From contig CAIRYK010000090.1 in NCBI GenBank assembly GCA_903882805.1, forward strand, positions 1-50,179: a DNA stretch of 50,179 bases, given 5' to 3'. The position numbers and the translations under genes are program-made. Positions within the stretch are counted from its first letter, which is position 1. Each line of letters begins with the position of its first letter. Under the pieces are notes generated by a model. The model was not told where the DNA came from. It did no database searches and saw nothing but the letters and a program-made list of their open reading frames with translations. This DNA comes from an uncultured Bacteroidota bacterium. Its GTDB lineage: Bacteria > Bacteroidota > Bacteroidia > Chitinophagales > Chitinophagaceae. Of this stretch, positions 1-7,804 are shown one piece after another.

Positions 1-14
1 AAACTCTCCATTGT
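1..14 (-). rRNA. rrs: 16S rRNA, extreme 5' end (rest lies left of the window)
   Basis: Read on the minus strand, the first 14 bases give ACAATGGAGAGTTT, the conserved start of bacterial 16S rRNA (the AGAGTTT begins the usual 27F primer site). Only the 5' end is present, and the gene continues leftward beyond the window. The call is supported by the leader, boxA-like site and tandem promoters found immediately upstream in the correct orientation. Confidence 0.85.
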
Positions 15-127
15 AAATGAAGTGTTCGAAACTGACTGATTTTCTCAATGTTATTTTCGGAAATCAATCGTTTCAATTAAATTATATTCGCTTTCTTAAT
101 CCCAAATCACTTCGGGATCATTCCTGT

Positions 128-151
128 AGGTAACCAACTTCATGGTTACCT
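128..151 (-). other. Hairpin in the 16S leader
   Basis: An 8-bp perfect inverted repeat, AGGTAACC and GGTTACCT, flanks an 8-base loop. It lies between the boxA-like site and the 16S start. It may belong to the RNase III or other maturation structure of the leader; that role is inferred from position only. Confidence 0.6.
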
Positions 152-174
152 GCTGTTGCTTATTTTTTATTTTT

Positions 175-193
175 CCCAATCTTTCAAAGACCT
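175..193 (-). promoter_or_regulatory. boxA-like antitermination site of the rRNA leader
   Basis: On the minus strand the leader reads GGTCTTTGAAAGATTGGG. This resembles the TCTTTGA-type boxA found upstream of 16S rRNA in many bacteria, where NusB/NusE load to prevent premature termination. Position, about 160 bases before the 16S start and downstream of both promoters, is as expected. The match is by eye. Confidence 0.5.
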
Positions 194-219
194 TTAAACC
201 CCACACCCTTTCGGGCAGC

Positions 220-237
220 TCCTGCGCTCTCGCAGGA
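220..237 (-). other. Short GC-rich hairpin in the rRNA leader
   Basis: TCCTGCG and CGCAGGA form a 7-bp perfect stem around a four-base loop. It lies between the tRNA-like element and the boxA-like site. There is no T-tract on the transcribed side, so it is more likely leader structure than a terminator. Confidence 0.5.
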
Positions 238-251
238 TAAGTTTATGTTGT

Positions 252-296
252 TAGTGTCGGAGACTTGAACCCCGCAGCAGCCTGTCTGCCACACCA
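252..296 (-). ncRNA. tRNA-like fold inside the rRNA leader (remnant or mimic)
   Basis: On the minus strand TGGTGT (296-291) can pair with ACACTA (257-252), including one G-U pair, as an acceptor-like stem. CGGGG (274-270) pairs with CTCCG (262-258) around the seven-base loop TTCAAGT, which fits the T-loop consensus TTCRANY. GCAG (289-286) and CTGC (280-277) make one further short arm. The T-arm abuts the acceptor-like strand directly, as in a tRNA. The stretch GGCAGACA also resembles a tRNA-Leu D-loop. No anticodon arm or CCA end is visible, so this is not a functional tRNA. Confidence 0.4.
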
Positions 297-361
297 TCGT
301 TTGTTACTATTTTAAGAACTTTTCGTTTACTTTGCGTTAACCGCTAATCGCAAACGGAGTG

Positions 362-393
362 CAAAGGTAAGTGGCTTTCTCTAAACCGCCAAA
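362..393 (-). promoter_or_regulatory. rRNA promoter P2 (proximal)
   Basis: Leftward promoter with a perfect Bacteroidota -7 box TACCTTTG (369-362) and a -33 TTTG (393-390) separated by 20 bases. It is followed by CACTCC, the same initial transcribed bases as the upstream promoter. It drives the 16S rRNA operon that leaves the window on the left, with a leader of about 340 bases. Confidence 0.8.
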
Positions 394-489
394 TTTAATT
401 TTGAAAACCGCTTCAAGAATTAAACTTATTGTTGCTTTTATTAACCTTTACTTAAAGAACTTTGTTATTGCCCCGTTTGATTGGGAGTG

Positions 490-520
490 CAAAGGTAGGA
501 ATAGTTTCGGCACCACCAAG
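490..520 (-). promoter_or_regulatory. rRNA promoter P1 (distal)
   Basis: A second leftward TACCTTTG (497-490), with CTTG (520-517) at -33 spacing (19 bases). The 14-mer TACCTTTGCACTCC is identical at both promoters, which is typical of tandem rrn promoters. Both sites drive leftward transcription, away from the protein-coding genes. Confidence 0.75.
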
Positions 521-562
521 CTTATTTTCACAATCAGCATGCTCAAAATGAGCGTCAACTGA

Positions 563-890
563 CATAAAAAATGCTGAAAATAGCCTCCAATAAGGCTTTC
601 ACGCGATTCGGAACGTGGATGTATTCTTCAAAAAAACAGCGATACTTCAGAACGAATCGCTAACACCCATAATCACTTTAAACGCCAAAGTAATATACTG
701 AGCTACTAAAACACCTATCAACGGTAATATAAAACGCTCAAGAGTGAATATAGCTATATGCAAGACCCCTTCTGCGCAAATAACACATCCAAATGAAAGA
801 AAAACCAAATATTACAAACTGCTTTGGTTACACACGGCACCATCAGTTCAAACTAATAGCATTTTTCTGAACCAATTATCAATTAAAAGC
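563..890. other. Intergenic region between divergent rrn promoters and the carboxylase gene
   Basis: AT-rich stretch with no credible coding sequence and no tRNA found by eye. The part next to position 520 may act as an upstream element for the rRNA promoter, but I see no specific motif. Confidence 0.5.
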
Positions 891-898
891 TATTTTTG
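891..898 (+). promoter_or_regulatory. -7 promoter box abutting the carboxylase start
   Basis: TATTTTTG fits TAnnTTTG. Only five bases separate it from the ATG at 904, so transcription would begin at or next to the start codon and the mRNA could be leaderless. Confidence 0.55.
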
Positions 899-903
899 CT
901 TTT

Positions 904-2532
904 ATGAACCTCGAATTCAACAAGAACGACGACGCCATGCGCCTGGCAGTGAGCCAGATGAAACAACGCCATGCTGTAATAGCACAGGGGGGCGGTAAAA
1001 AAGCTATGGAAAAAGCCCGTGAAAAGGGTAAAATGGCTCCGCGCGAGCGCATACAATACCTTATAGATAAAAGTAGCGTGTTTACCGAACTGGGCGCTTT
1101 CACCGGATACGACATGTATAAGGAGCACGGCGGCTGCCCTGCTGGCGGTACAATTGCAGGTCTTGGATATGTAAGAGGCAGAATGTGTATGATTGTGGCT
1201 AACGACAACACTGTGAAAGCTGGCGCATGGTTCCCAATAACCGGCAAGAAAAACCTGAGGATGCAGGAAATTGCCATGGAGAACAATTTGCCGGTGATAT
1301 ATATAGTAGATAGCGCGGGAGTTTATTTGCCTATGCAAGACGAAATATTCCCTGACAAAGAACATTTCGGTAGAATTTTCAGGAACAACGCCCAAATGAG
1401 CGCTATGGGTATCACACAGATTGCTGCCGTTATGGGTAGTTGCGTTGCAGGCGGAGCTTACCTACCGATAATGAGCGATGAAACGCTGATGGTTGAAGGC
1501 AATGGCTCAATTTTCCTTGCAGGACCGTATCTTGTAAAAGCAGCCATAGGCGAAGATGCCGATATACAAGCTTTGGGCGGCGCTAAAATGCATACTGAGA
1601 TAAGCGGCATAGCCGATTATAAATTTGATACAGAAAAGGAATGTCTGGATCAGGTACGTAGAATAATAGACAAAATTGGAGAACAACCTCGCCAGGGTTT
1701 CGACAGAATAAAGGCAGTAGCTCCACTTAAAGAACCCAACGAAATCTACGGTATTGTTTCTCCCCAAAACAACAAACAATACGATGTTGTAGATGTTATT
1801 AAATGCATTGTAGACAATTCAGAATTCGACCAATTTAAGGAAGACTACGGTAAAACAATAGTGTGCGGTTACGCACGAGTTGATGGCTGGGCAGTAGGTA
1901 TTGTTGCTAACCAACGCAAAATTGTAAAAAGTGGAAAAGGCGAAATGCAGCTGGGCGGGGTAATATATAATGATAGCGCCGACAAAGCTGCGCGTTTTAT
2001 AATGAACTGTAACCAGAAAAAAATACCATTAGTATTTTTGCAAGATGTTACCGGCTTTATGGTTGGGACTCATAGCGAAAATTCAGGAATAATTAAGGAT
2101 GGCGCAAAGCTGGTGAATGCAGTTGCCAATTCTGTTGTTCCCAAAATCACGATCATTATCGGCAATTCGTACGGCGCAGGCAACTATGCAATGTGCGGTA
2201 AGGCCTACGACCCACGGTTCATTTATGCATGGCCAAACGCTAAAATAGCCGTTATGGGCGGTGAACAGGCGGCAAAAACGCTATTGCAAATACAGGTGGC
2301 TTCGCTGAAAGCAAAAGGCGAAATTATTGACCCCGAGAAAGAAAAAGAACTGCTAAAAGAAATAATAGACAAATACGACGCACAAACAAGCTCTTACTAT
2401 GCCGCAGCACGGTTGTGGGTAGACGAGATCATTGACCCAGCAGAAACGCGCAATGTAATATCTGAAGGAATTAATGCAGCAAACCATTCTCAGACGAATA
2501 AAGAATTTAAAATGGGTGTATTTCAGGTGTAA
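904..2532 (+). CDS. Biotin-dependent acyl-CoA carboxylase, carboxyltransferase (beta) subunit
   Basis: Transfers CO2 from carboxybiotin to an acyl-CoA in the cytoplasm. The 542-aa protein has the two crotonase-like halves of the family. The N-terminal half contains VDSAG (about residue 135) followed by LPMQDEIFPD and the oxyanion-hole region SCVAGGAYLPIMSDE. The C-terminal half contains VTGFMVG (about 382), NSYGAGNYAMCG and MGGEQAA (about 453). The LPMQDE-FPD-HFGRIF run is characteristic of methylcrotonyl-CoA carboxylase beta subunits rather than of typical propionyl-CoA enzymes, suggesting leucine catabolism, but substrate is inference. The biotin-carboxylase alpha subunit is not in the window. 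The ATG at 904 is supported by the promoter box ending at 898. A hairpin terminator follows the gene. Confidence 0.9.
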   Translation: MNLEFNKNDDAMRLAVSQMKQRHAVIAQGGGKKAMEKAREKGKMAPRERIQYLIDKSSVFTELGAFTGYDMYKEHGGCPAGGTIAGLGYVRGRMCMIVANDNTVKAGAWFPITGKKNLRMQEIAMENNLPVIYIVDSAGVYLPMQDEIFPDKEHFGRIFRNNAQMSAMGITQIAAVMGSCVAGGAYLPIMSDETLMVEGNGSIFLAGPYLVKAAIGEDADIQALGGAKMHTEISGIADYKFDTEKECLDQVRRIIDKIGEQPRQGFDRIKAVAPLKEPNEIYGIVSPQNNKQYDVVDVIKCIVDNSEFDQFKEDYGKTIVCGYARVDGWAVGIVANQRKIVKSGKGEMQLGGVIYNDSADKAARFIMNCNQKKIPLVFLQDVTGFMVGTHSENSGIIKDGAKLVNAVANSVVPKITIIIGNSYGAGNYAMCGKAYDPRFIYAWPNAKIAVMGGEQAAKTLLQIQVASLKAKGEIIDPEKEKELLKEIIDKYDAQTSSYYAAARLWVDEIIDPAETRNVISEGINAANHSQTNKEFKMGVFQV

Positions 2533-2554
2533 TAATATCCATTTTGCAATACCG

Positions 2555-2589
2555 CACATCGCTACCCTACTCAGGTAGCGATGTGTTTT
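2555..2589 (+). terminator. Rho-independent terminator after the carboxylase gene
   Basis: CACATCGCTACC (2555-2566) pairs perfectly with GGTAGCGATGTG (2574-2585) around a seven-base loop and is followed by TTTT. Confidence 0.85.
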
Positions 2590-2656
2590 AAAGTAGCAAT
2601 AGCCCGCCGAACTAAATAAGGTTATTATTAGATTGTTTACCTTTCGAACTTTGTAG

Positions 2657-3442
2657 ATGATAGAGATAAAAAATGTAAAAAAGAGCTTTGGCGACAAAGT
2701 AGTGCTGCAAGATGTATCGGCAAACATGGAGGCTGGAAAAACCAATCTTATCATTGGCGCAAGCGGTAGCGGCAAAACCGTATTGATGAAAATAATGATT
2801 GGTTTGATGGCGGTAGATGCAGGCGAAGTCATCTACGAAGGTAGAGATTTGGTAAAAATGGATGAAAAAGAACTCAAAGACCTAAGGAAGCAAATAGGCA
2901 TGCTTTTTCAGGGTGGAGCATTGTTTGACAGCAAAACAGTAGAAGACAATGTAATGTTTCCGCTTGACATGTTCACAAAAATGTCGCATGCCGAAAAGCA
3001 AAAGCGTGTAAATGAAGTACTGGATAGGGTAAACTTAAAAGACGTCAACAAAAAATTCCCAGCAGAAATAAGCGGAGGAATGAAGAAACGAGTAGCGCTG
3101 GCAAGAGCTATAGTGCAAAACCCAAAATACCTTTTTTGCGACGAGCCAAACTCCGGCCTCGACCCCCAAACATCGCTGGTTATAGACAGATTGGTTAAAG
3201 AAATCACTACCGAATTCAATATCACAACAATCATCAATACCCACGACATGAATACGGTTATGGAGAGCGGCGACCATATAGTATACATGTATCAGGGAAA
3301 CAAGCAATGGGAAGGATCGAACAAAGAAATCATATTCAGCAAAGATGAACGATTGAATTCATTCATTTTCGCTTCCGAGTTCCTTACAAAAGCAAAGGAA
3401 ATGAGCATGATGGAGGCAAAAAACAGTATCGGCAATAAGTAG
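2657..3442 (+). CDS. ABC transporter ATP-binding protein, MlaF type (lipid transport)
   Basis: ATPase of the Mla/MCE class that powers phospholipid or lipophile movement across the envelope. In 261 aa it shows Walker A GASGSGKT (34-41), the signature SGGMKKR (about 139-145) and Walker B with the D-loop in LFCDEPNSGLDP (about 159-170). The SGGMKKRVALARA form and the EPNSGLDP motif are typical of MlaF homologues. The partner permease (MlaE) and MCE protein (MlaD) are not adjacent, so this copy is genomically isolated here. A near-consensus box TACCTTTC at 2639-2646 sits 10 bases before the ATG. An inverted repeat that could terminate transcription follows. Confidence 0.85.
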   Translation: MIEIKNVKKSFGDKVVLQDVSANMEAGKTNLIIGASGSGKTVLMKIMIGLMAVDAGEVIYEGRDLVKMDEKELKDLRKQIGMLFQGGALFDSKTVEDNVMFPLDMFTKMSHAEKQKRVNEVLDRVNLKDVNKKFPAEISGGMKKRVALARAIVQNPKYLFCDEPNSGLDPQTSLVIDRLVKEITTEFNITTIINTHDMNTVMESGDHIVYMYQGNKQWEGSNKEIIFSKDERLNSFIFASEFLTKAKEMSMMEAKNSIGNK

Positions 3443-3493
3443 GTGATCCATAAAGCATACTTTTCACTCGAAAAATCTTGATTATTCTAAAAT

Positions 3494-3527
3494 ATAATTG
3501 TGCATCAATAAAATCTGGCACAATTAT
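3494..3527 (+). terminator. Putative terminator after the MlaF-type gene
   Basis: ATAATTGTGC (3494-3503) is perfectly repeated in inverted form as GCACAATTAT (3518-3527) with a 14-base loop, followed by a T-rich stretch. The stem is AT-rich, so strength is uncertain. Confidence 0.5.
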
Positions 3528-3560
3528 TTCTGTGTTTTTTGAAGTACCCACATACTTCAC

Positions 3561-3568
3561 TATTTTTG
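3561..3568 (+). promoter_or_regulatory. -7 promoter box of the PspC gene
   Basis: TATTTTTG fits TAnnTTTG and lies 12 bases before the ATG at 3581. Confidence 0.55.
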
Positions 3569-3580
3569 TAACAACTGTAT

Positions 3581-3811
3581 ATGCACAAACTATATCACAT
3601 AAAAGACTTCATTGAGTGGAAGGCATTTGGCGTTTGCTCTGCAATAGGCGAGCGCATGGGTGTAGCGTCTTCCCGTATCCGGTTATGGTTTATATACATA
3701 TCGTTCCTTACTATGGGATCGCCTGTTATAGTGTATATGGTGCTGGCCTTTTGGATGAATATTAAGAGATACATACTGCAAACACGCCGTAATCCGCTGA
3801 AGTGGCTGTAG
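3581..3811 (+). CDS. Small PspC-domain membrane protein
   Basis: 76-aa protein almost wholly made of a PspC domain. It has a short amphipathic start, then GVCSAIGERMGV with the conserved Gly and Ala/Ser pattern (about 17-28), then a hydrophobic membrane segment (about 33-61) rich in Phe, Ile and Val, and a basic tail. PspC domains are linked to envelope stress sensing in proteobacteria, but here no other psp genes are nearby, so the role is open. It is short but has its own promoter box and is flanked by non-coding sequence, which supports a real gene. Confidence 0.75.
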   Translation: MHKLYHIKDFIEWKAFGVCSAIGERMGVASSRIRLWFIYISFLTMGSPVIVYMVLAFWMNIKRYILQTRRNPLKWL

Positions 3812-4033
3812 AGGCATTGATCATTCACGCAAATAATTACTAAGAAACCGTAGCATCTATCACCCTTTTTGCTTGTTACTACGCGTTTAATACGCTCGAA
3901 GGATTGAGTTTATTAACCCCAGATTACTATACAAAGTACAAGAACAACAATCCCGTTCAAAAGATTGGGCGGCTGGATATAAGTTTTTAAAAAAAGTATT
4001 ACCTTGCAAGTTCAGAAAAATATTAAGTTGGCT

Positions 4034-5296
4034 ATGTCACACCGTTGGAGAAATATATTATTATCGCTATCTGTAGCATCTATCCTTTTTGCTGCCTGCA
4101 ATAGGAAATACAGCAGCGACGATCCGCTACCTACATCCTATTCGCCATCCATTATCATCAACAGCGATAATCAGGTTGTTTATGCATTTCACCCTACTAC
4201 CGGAAAAAAGAACTGGGAGTTGAGTATGCCCTCATTATCGGGCCTGATAAGCACAGAGTTTACACCGTCACCTTTGCTATATAAAGGAAGTCTTTACCTT
4301 ACCAGCATCAATTCAGATACTATATACAAGGTTAACGCAAAGACCGGAAAACTCATTAAAAAACTGGTAACAGATCCATTCCATTCTTTCACAGTTGTGG
4401 CGAGCCCGATTGCTGATGGTAAAATGCTTTATCTGGCCACAACCAATAACTTTATCTATGCGCTGGATACTGCCGATGGAAAAGTGATTTGGGAATGGGA
4501 TGCAGGCTCGCCAATAATATCTTCGCCAACTATTTATGATGGCAAAATTTACTTTGGCACTACCGGTGGCACCGTTTTTGCGCTCGATAAAAACACCGGT
4601 CCTATTATAGACCCAACGAGTGGAGCAGAAGTACCAGTTTGGGCATATACCCCCATTAGCCCTTATACAAGCTTGCCAAGCGCCAAATTCGTATCTTCTG
4701 CGTGCGTTCATCCACCTTATTTGTATATTGGTAGCGTATCAGACAGTACAATGTATTGCTTGTACCTAAACCCAACTGTTGAAACGCCACCTACTTATGC
4801 AGGCGTTGAACGCTGGAGATATAAAACAAACGGCGGCATTTACAGTTCGCCTACAGCTAAAGCCGGTCGTGTAATATTCGGCAGCAACGACTTCCATATT
4901 TATTGTCTCGACACATCTATCGATTCATCGAGAGGGCGTATTGTACCTACCAAAATATGGAGCGACAGTACTCGCAGTCAAATTTACTCTTCACCATTTA
5001 TCGCGAACCAGATTGTATATATCGGCTGTCATGATTACAACTTGTATGCAATTAACATAATAGATGGTAAAGTTAAATGGACGTATAAAACAAATGGTTT
5101 GATTAAATCTAGCCCGCTTGAATACCGCGGCATGGTATATGTAGGCAGCTACGACAAAAACCTGTATGCCATCGATTCGGCAACAGGTACGCTAAAATGG
5201 TACCAAAACACAAACGGCAACATAGAATGTTCGCCAGTGCTCGACGACCTATCTGGCAACAGTTTTAATTCAGGTATAAGCGGCTTTGTGCAATAG
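4034..5296 (+). CDS. PQQ-like beta-propeller lipoprotein
   Basis: Exported protein of 420 aa. The N-terminus is a lipoprotein signal, with basic residues, a hydrophobic stretch and lipobox FAAC with Cys22. The rest is a chain of propeller blades of the PQQ/BamB type, each with patterns such as SSPTIYDGKIYFGT followed by VFALDKNTG or LYAIDSATGTLKW; at least six such units are visible. BamB-type and quinoprotein propellers share these repeats. No dehydrogenase domain is present, so a structural or binding role is more likely. An in-frame TTG exists at 4004, but a promoter-like element (TATTACCTTGC, about 3997-4007) overlaps it, so I start at ATG 4034. A strong terminator follows. Confidence 0.85.
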   Translation: MSHRWRNILLSLSVASILFAACNRKYSSDDPLPTSYSPSIIINSDNQVVYAFHPTTGKKNWELSMPSLSGLISTEFTPSPLLYKGSLYLTSINSDTIYKVNAKTGKLIKKLVTDPFHSFTVVASPIADGKMLYLATTNNFIYALDTADGKVIWEWDAGSPIISSPTIYDGKIYFGTTGGTVFALDKNTGPIIDPTSGAEVPVWAYTPISPYTSLPSAKFVSSACVHPPYLYIGSVSDSTMYCLYLNPTVETPPTYAGVERWRYKTNGGIYSSPTAKAGRVIFGSNDFHIYCLDTSIDSSRGRIVPTKIWSDSTRSQIYSSPFIANQIVYIGCHDYNLYAINIIDGKVKWTYKTNGLIKSSPLEYRGMVYVGSYDKNLYAIDSATGTLKWYQNTNGNIECSPVLDDLSGNSFNSGISGFVQ

Positions 5297-5322
5297 TTGC
5301 ACAGTAATGTAAAAATAAATGT

Positions 5323-5357
5323 GAAGCCCCTGCGATGAAAGCGGGGGCTTCCTGTTT
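5323..5357 (+). terminator. Rho-independent terminator after the propeller lipoprotein
   Basis: GAAGCCCC (5323-5330) pairs with GGGGCTTC (5344-5351), followed by a short T run. Confidence 0.8.
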
Positions 5358-5512
5358 TTATGAAACAAAGCAGCGCCCTTAACTGCAACGTATATACCAA
5401 TTATCAGAATACAACAATTTATTTTCCAAAATCCCTATCTTTAAATGAAAATATCAGAAAGCGCTGAAAACAAACACCTTGTGCGCACAGCGATACCTTC
5501 AGCCTTATTAAA

Positions 5513-6850
5513 ATGCTATACGCAATAGTAGATATAGAAACAACCGGAAGTTATGCAGCCGCAAACGGCATAACAGAAATTGGCATTGTGATACACGACG
5601 GGGTAAAAATATTACACTTCTACGAAAGCCTTGTAAATCCACAGATGCCTATACCCTACTTCATACAGAAGCTGACCGGTATTGATAATGGTATGGTGGC
5701 CAATGCACCCAGATTTGATGAAATTGCCGCTCAGGTATTTGAATTGCTACAAGACAAAGTTTTTGTAGCGCACAATGTCAACTTCGACTACTCCTTCCTG
5801 AAGCTGCATTTGCAAAATGCCGGGTTCGAACTCAATACGAAAAAGCTATGTACCGTTCGCTTATCACGCAAAGTACTTCCCGGACTGAATGGTTATAGTC
5901 TTGGTAAGTTAACCCAACGATTAGGCATTAACCACACCATGCATCACCGCGCCGGCGGCGATGCGCTGGCTACTGCCGACCTTTTGGCCATAATAGTAGC
6001 AAAAGATACAGAAGGAGTAATAGATGGTATGCTAAAAGGTAAAACGAGCGAACAATACTTACCGCCCCATTTACCTGTAGAGCATCTGGAACGCTTACCA
6101 TCCACTCCTGGCGTTTATTACTTTTTCGATGACAAGGGAAAGACAATTTATATTGGCAAGGCAAAAAACATAAGAAAAAGGGTAAAAAGCCACTTTTCTA
6201 ACAACAAAACCAATCGGCAGAAACAGGACTTCCTGCGCGAAACACACCGGATAAGCTATAAACAATGTGCCACCGAATTAATGGCGCACATACTGGAAAG
6301 CGCTGAAATACGTAGGTTGTGGCCTGTGCATAACCGTAGTCAGCGTGGGTATTTGCCGCAATATGGCCTTATAACCTACGAAGATATGCAGGGCTACAAG
6401 CGTTTTGCGATCGAAAAACAGCGACGCAGCTACAACCCAATTTATACTTTCAACACCCTTATTGAGGGACATAACCGTTTGCGCAAACTTGTAGAAGAAT
6501 TTGGACTGTGCCTTCGTTTGTGCAATCTTGCCACAACTTGCGACTGCGCAACGCACAAACCTGTGGAAGCATACAATGAAATGGCCAAAAACGCCATCAA
6601 CTGGCTAAAGAATCAGTTACCCACCTTTGCGCTTATAGATGTAGGCATGGACGACAACGACCACAGCTGTATACTAATGAAAGAGGGCAATTTATACGGT
6701 ATGGGCTACCTAACCGACAAAAGAGAGCAATTGTTATCTGTGGATACTGTAATGGCCAACATTGAACCTTTGCAAGACAACGACTACATACGCAACCTGG
6801 TGATTCGCCACGCCAGCGAGTTTCCCGAAAAATGTGTGCTGTTTAAATAA
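5513..6850 (+). CDS. DnaQ-type DEDDh exonuclease fused to a GIY-YIG (UvrC/Cho-like) endonuclease domain
   Basis: 445-aa nuclease with two active domains. Residues 1-165 form a DEDDh 3'-5' exonuclease like DNA polymerase III epsilon: IVDIETTG (D7, E9), HNVNFDYSFL and the HHRAGGDALAT motif III. Residues about 198-275 form a GIY-YIG domain: PGVYYFFDDKGK then IYIGKAKNIRKRVKSHF, as in the UvrC N-terminus and Cho. The last 170 residues match no domain I can name; the UvrB-binding and helix-hairpin-helix parts of UvrC are absent. The family is known in Bacteroidota and actinobacteria and is presumed to act in DNA repair. It appears to be a single-gene unit. Confidence 0.88.
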   Translation: MLYAIVDIETTGSYAAANGITEIGIVIHDGVKILHFYESLVNPQMPIPYFIQKLTGIDNGMVANAPRFDEIAAQVFELLQDKVFVAHNVNFDYSFLKLHLQNAGFELNTKKLCTVRLSRKVLPGLNGYSLGKLTQRLGINHTMHHRAGGDALATADLLAIIVAKDTEGVIDGMLKGKTSEQYLPPHLPVEHLERLPSTPGVYYFFDDKGKTIYIGKAKNIRKRVKSHFSNNKTNRQKQDFLRETHRISYKQCATELMAHILESAEIRRLWPVHNRSQRGYLPQYGLITYEDMQGYKRFAIEKQRRSYNPIYTFNTLIEGHNRLRKLVEEFGLCLRLCNLATTCDCATHKPVEAYNEMAKNAINWLKNQLPTFALIDVGMDDNDHSCILMKEGNLYGMGYLTDKREQLLSVDTVMANIEPLQDNDYIRNLVIRHASEFPEKCVLFK

Positions 6851-6958
6851 TCGGGAATTTACATTACCGTGTTCTACAATAAAGTCGGCAACCCAGATAA
6901 TTGTTGGGGATTGGCTAACTTGCACCTGTTATTTTGATAAACTAATAGCGGCAATACC

Positions 6959-7720
6959 ATGGCTAATGCGATCATTAAAGTAGACAACCTAAAAAAAAAC
7001 TACGGAACTTTTGAAGCGGTAAAAGGTATAAGCTTCGAAGTAATGGAAGGCGAGATTTTCGGGCTTCTTGGTCCCAACGGGGCTGGCAAAACAACAACGC
7101 TTGAAATTATAGAAACATTGCGCAATAAAACATCGGGTAAAGTAGAAGTAGATGGCAAAGACCTGGACAAAGAACCGCAGGCTATTAAAAACATTATAGG
7201 GGTGCAATTGCAGGCGGCAGGATACTACCCTAATCTCAACCTAAAACAAATAATTGAACTTTTTGCCGGGCTGTATAACAAACCAACCGACCCAATGGCT
7301 TTGCTGGATACAGTGAATCTGCGCGACAAAGCCAAAAACAAATTTAAAGACTTGTCCGGTGGACAAAAACAACGCTTTTCTATAGCCACGACGCTCATTA
7401 ACGAGCCTAAAATAATATTCCTGGACGAACCAACTACCGGCCTCGATCCGCAAGCAAGACGCAACCTGTGGGACCTGATCATACAATTGCGCCAAAATGG
7501 CAAAACAGTAGTCATTACAACGCACTATATGGATGAAGCCGAAGTACTTTGCGACCGGGTAGCCATTGTAGACAACGGGCATATCATAGCATTGAGTACG
7601 CCGAATGAACTGATAGACCGTCTATTGGCAACGGGGTTCAGACGCCCAAAAGCAGTGAAAGAAGCAAATCTGGAGGATGTATTTCTGAATATGACCGGCA
7701 AAGAATGGCGGGAGGGATAA
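6959..7720 (+). CDS. ABC transporter ATP-binding protein, NatA/CcmA type
   Basis: 253-aa ATPase with Walker [10 protein letters not shown] (38-46), signature LSGGQKQR (about 132-139), Walker B FLDEPTTGLDP (about 154-164) and the switch His in ITTHYMDEAE. The [23 protein letters not shown] pattern and the C-terminal LEDVFLNMTG motif place it with ABC-2 type exporter ATPases (antibiotic, Na+ or polysaccharide export). No ABC-2 permease is adjacent: queE and uppP follow instead. Its substrate therefore cannot be deduced. Confidence 0.85.
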   Translation: MANAIIKVDNLKKNYGTFEAVKGISFEVMEGEIFGLLGPNGAGKTTTLEIIETLRNKTSGKVEVDGKDLDKEPQAIKNIIGVQLQAAGYYPNLNLKQIIELFAGLYNKPTDPMALLDTVNLRDKAKNKFKDLSGGQKQRFSIATTLINEPKIIFLDEPTTGLDPQARRNLWDLIIQLRQNGKTVVITTHYMDEAEVLCDRVAIVDNGHIIALSTPNELIDRLLATGFRRPKAVKEANLEDVFLNMTGKEWREG

Positions 7721-7784
7721 ACAGTGACGCGGATACCGTGATGAAATAAGGCATTAATAAAATTCAAGTTGGCAAAAAATTTAG

Positions 7785-7792
7785 TTCCTTTG
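7785..7792 (+). promoter_or_regulatory. -7-like box deciding the queE start
   Basis: TTCCTTTG differs from TAnnTTTG at one position. It lies 12 bases before ATG 7805, and downstream of an in-frame TTG at 7769, which would make the TTG untranscribed. Confidence 0.45.
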
Positions 7793-7804
7793 CCGCATAT
7801 TATT

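Noticed and set aside
252-296. A functional tRNA gene
   Set aside because: There is no anticodon arm, no full acceptor of seven pairs and no CCA.
371-562. Open frame of 63 codons
   Set aside because: It overlaps the rRNA promoters and shows no protein-like pattern or start support.
744-998. Open frame of 84 codons
   Set aside because: It overlaps the carboxylase start in another frame, and its sequence has no domain.
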